A stretch of 13,922 bases of DNA, taken from positions 1 through 13,922 of the forward strand of contig JAFUWW010000030.1 in NCBI GenBank assembly GCA_017471085.1. Direction: 5' to 3'. This DNA comes from Bacteroidales bacterium. GTDB lineage: Bacteria; Bacteroidota; Bacteroidia; Bacteroidales; UBA932. The first letter of the stretch is position 1; the number at the start of each line of letters is the position of its first letter. The notes under the pieces are model-generated. The model was given only the letters and a program-made list of their open reading frames with translations, ran no database searches and was not told the origin of the DNA. Both the position numbers and the translations under genes were made by a program. Of the stretch, positions 12,770 to 13,922 are shown piece after piece.

Positions 12770-12800
12770 TTGGAAAGGTGGTTTTTTCTACTTAAATTTG
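12770..12800 (+). promoter_or_regulatory. Promoter of the OmpA-like gene
   Basis: TTG (12770-12772) and TAAATTTG (12793-12800) are 20 bases apart, an ideal Bacteroidota promoter. Just upstream lies an AT-rich stretch with the palindrome GAAAATTTTC (12752-12761) followed by GAAAATTTTT, a likely UP-element-like sequence. This fits strong expression of a major porin. The predicted leader is about 88 bases. Confidence 0.8.
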
Positions 12801-12849
12801 CGCTATCATATATCGTAGGCTCAAGTCGGGACCCCTTGATTTGGGAGGA

Positions 12850-12873
12850 ATGATGGCGGTCTATTATATATAA
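12850..12873 (+). CDS. Possible seven-residue leader peptide
   Basis: Within the leader of the OmpA-like gene, GGGAGGA (12843-12849) directly precedes ATG ATG GCG GTC TAT TAT ATA TAA (MMAVYYI). The Shine-Dalgarno-like run is close to the first ATG but six bases or so from the second. It ends 21 bases before the main start. This may be chance. Confidence 0.2.
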   Translation: MMAVYYI

Positions 12874-12894
12874 GAGGTATCAAACAGATTGGAT

Positions 12895-13922
12895 ATGAAA
12901 CTTAAACACTTGCTTTTGGCCCTTGCAGTAGCCATGCTTCCGCAGGCCATTCACGCACAAGAGAGCAAATCGGATCCCGATGTGGAGTTCCGTCCTCACC
13001 TGTATGGACAGGTCCAGGCGGGAGCCGGTTACACCATTGGCGAAGTAGACTACATGACCCTGTTCTCCCCGGCAGCGGCCCTGTCGCTGGGTTATCAGTT
13101 CAGCCCGGTGTTCGGCGCCCGCCTGGTCGCCGGCGGTTTCCAGGGCGTGGGTCACGCCATCGCCAACGGGATCGAGCGTTACACGTTCAACTATCTGGAA
13201 GGCAGCCTTGACCTGACCATGAACCTGGCCAATCTTTTCGGCGGTTACAAGCACGACAGGGTATTCAATCCGTTCTTCTTCCTGGGTGTCGGCGCCATCG
13301 GCGCGTTCAACAACGGTGCCCTGAATGTGAAGTCGGCAGTCCCCTCCGATTATTTCAAGAATCTGTGGGGTCGCGGTATGATCGCCCCCGCCGGCCGTGT
13401 AGGCCTTGGCGCGGACGTCCGCCTGAGCGACAACCTGGCCCTTACGCTGGAAGTGAACGACAACATCACCAGCGACCGTTTCAACTCCAAGAAGGCCGGC
13501 AACCCGGACTATCAGTTCAACGGTCTGGTGGGTCTGAAGTTCACGTTCGGCAAACCTTACACCCGGAAGGCGAAGGCGGCCCCGGCACCGGCTCCTGCAC
13601 CGGAACCCGCGCCGGCCCCGAAGCCCGCACCCAAGCCGGAACCCGCCCCTGCACCGGCCCCGAAGCCCGCTCCGGCCCCTGCACCGGAACCTGACATGAG
13701 CCAGATCGTCACCTTCTTCGAGCTCAACCAGGACGTGATCGTGGAAGCCGAAGCCGCCAAACTGGACGACTATGCCAAGTGGCTCGGTAACCACAACAAT
13801 GTGAACATCACCGTCACGGGTTATGCCGATGTCCAGACTGGCAACGAGAAGATCAACATGGATCTCTCGCAGCGCCGCGCCAACAAGGTGAAGGCCTATC
13901 TGGTGGGCAAGGGCATCGCCGC
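12895..13922 (+). CDS. OmpA-family outer-membrane protein (3' end outside window)
   Basis: The window holds 342 codons. A signal peptide (MKLKHLLLALAVAMLPQAIHA, cleavage before QE) is followed by an outer-membrane beta-barrel (about residues 30-220) with alternating aromatic and polar strands. Then comes a Pro/Ala linker with Lys or Glu every few residues (229-266), and an OmpA-type peptidoglycan-binding domain starting near 270 (IVTFFELNQDVIVEAEAAKL). The TGYAD...LSQRRA block (308-329) supplies the family's murein-contacting Asp312 and Arg328. The protein should anchor the outer membrane to the cell wall. I chose the ATG at 12895 for its signal peptide; it has no Shine-Dalgarno. A strong promoter and an 88-base leader precede it. 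The gene is cut by the window edge and should end within roughly 30-60 codons. Confidence 0.93.
   Translation, partial: MKLKHLLLALAVAMLPQAIHAQESKSDPDVEFRPHLYGQVQAGAGYTIGEVDYMTLFSPAAALSLGYQFSPVFGARLVAGGFQGVGHAIANGIERYTFNYLEGSLDLTMNLANLFGGYKHDRVFNPFFFLGVGAIGAFNNGALNVKSAVPSDYFKNLWGRGMIAPAGRVGLGADVRLSDNLALTLEVNDNITSDRFNSKKAGNPDYQFNGLVGLKFTFGKPYTRKAKAAPAPAPAPEPAPAPKPAPKPEPAPAPAPKPAPAPAPEPDMSQIVTFFELNQDVIVEAEAAKLDDYAKWLGNHNNVNITVTGYADVQTGNEKINMDLSQRRANKVKAYLVGKGIA

Noticed and set aside
1..13922. CRISPR array, transposase, phage or retron reverse-transcriptase genes
   Set aside because: No regularly spaced repeats and no DDE, tyrosine/serine recombinase or reverse-transcriptase motifs were seen in any frame.

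Overview
The window looks like chromosomal DNA of a GC-rich member of the Bacteroidota, most likely Bacteroidales; I cannot name a genus. The signs are: promoters with the Bacteroidota sigma-factor -7 box TAnnTTTG (often with a TTG about 20 bases upstream), almost no Shine-Dalgarno sequences before the housekeeping genes, a type III glutamine synthetase, an rpsO-pnp pair, and an OmpA-type porin with a Pro/Ala linker.

Layout. 101-3399 (minus): type III glutamine synthetase (glnN) with a structured 5' leader, preceded by an exported alpha/beta hydrolase. 3439-4002 (plus): a NUDIX hydrolase, divergent from the alpha/beta hydrolase across a 39-base gap that holds two back-to-back promoters. 4003-5830: an accessory patch ending at a tRNA gene. 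It holds a hicA-hicB toxin-antitoxin operon (minus), two direct copies of a promoter-bearing repeat, a structured RNA with a terminator, a small GC-rich gene broken by a one-base frameshift, a gene stub cut off at one repeat copy, and a promoter-to-terminator unit of about 210 bases with no convincing protein (candidate small RNA). 5832-5918: tRNA-Ser(CGA) with promoter and terminator. 5974-7673 (minus): a 62-residue two-helix membrane protein and an NhaC-family Na+/H+ antiporter. 7774-9835 (plus): an SH3-NlpC/P60 peptidase overlapping a Tat-exported lipoprotein dipeptide epimerase, a likely murein-peptide salvage pair. 9832-12591 (minus): PNPase and ribosomal protein S15. 12895 to the window end (plus): an OmpA-like protein, cut by the edge.

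The core genes are ordinary. The least explained DNA is the 4003-5830 patch. It has a terminator-antiterminator-like RNA (5030-5102), a possible small RNA whose terminator contains an inverted copy of its own promoter/start sequence, and a perfect hairpin between hicA and hicB whose loop carries the toxin stop codon. A second theme is that four protein genes have a -7 box only 4-7 bases before the ATG, which predicts leaderless mRNAs. These RNA-level readings come from inspecting the sequence only; no folding, alignment or database search was done.
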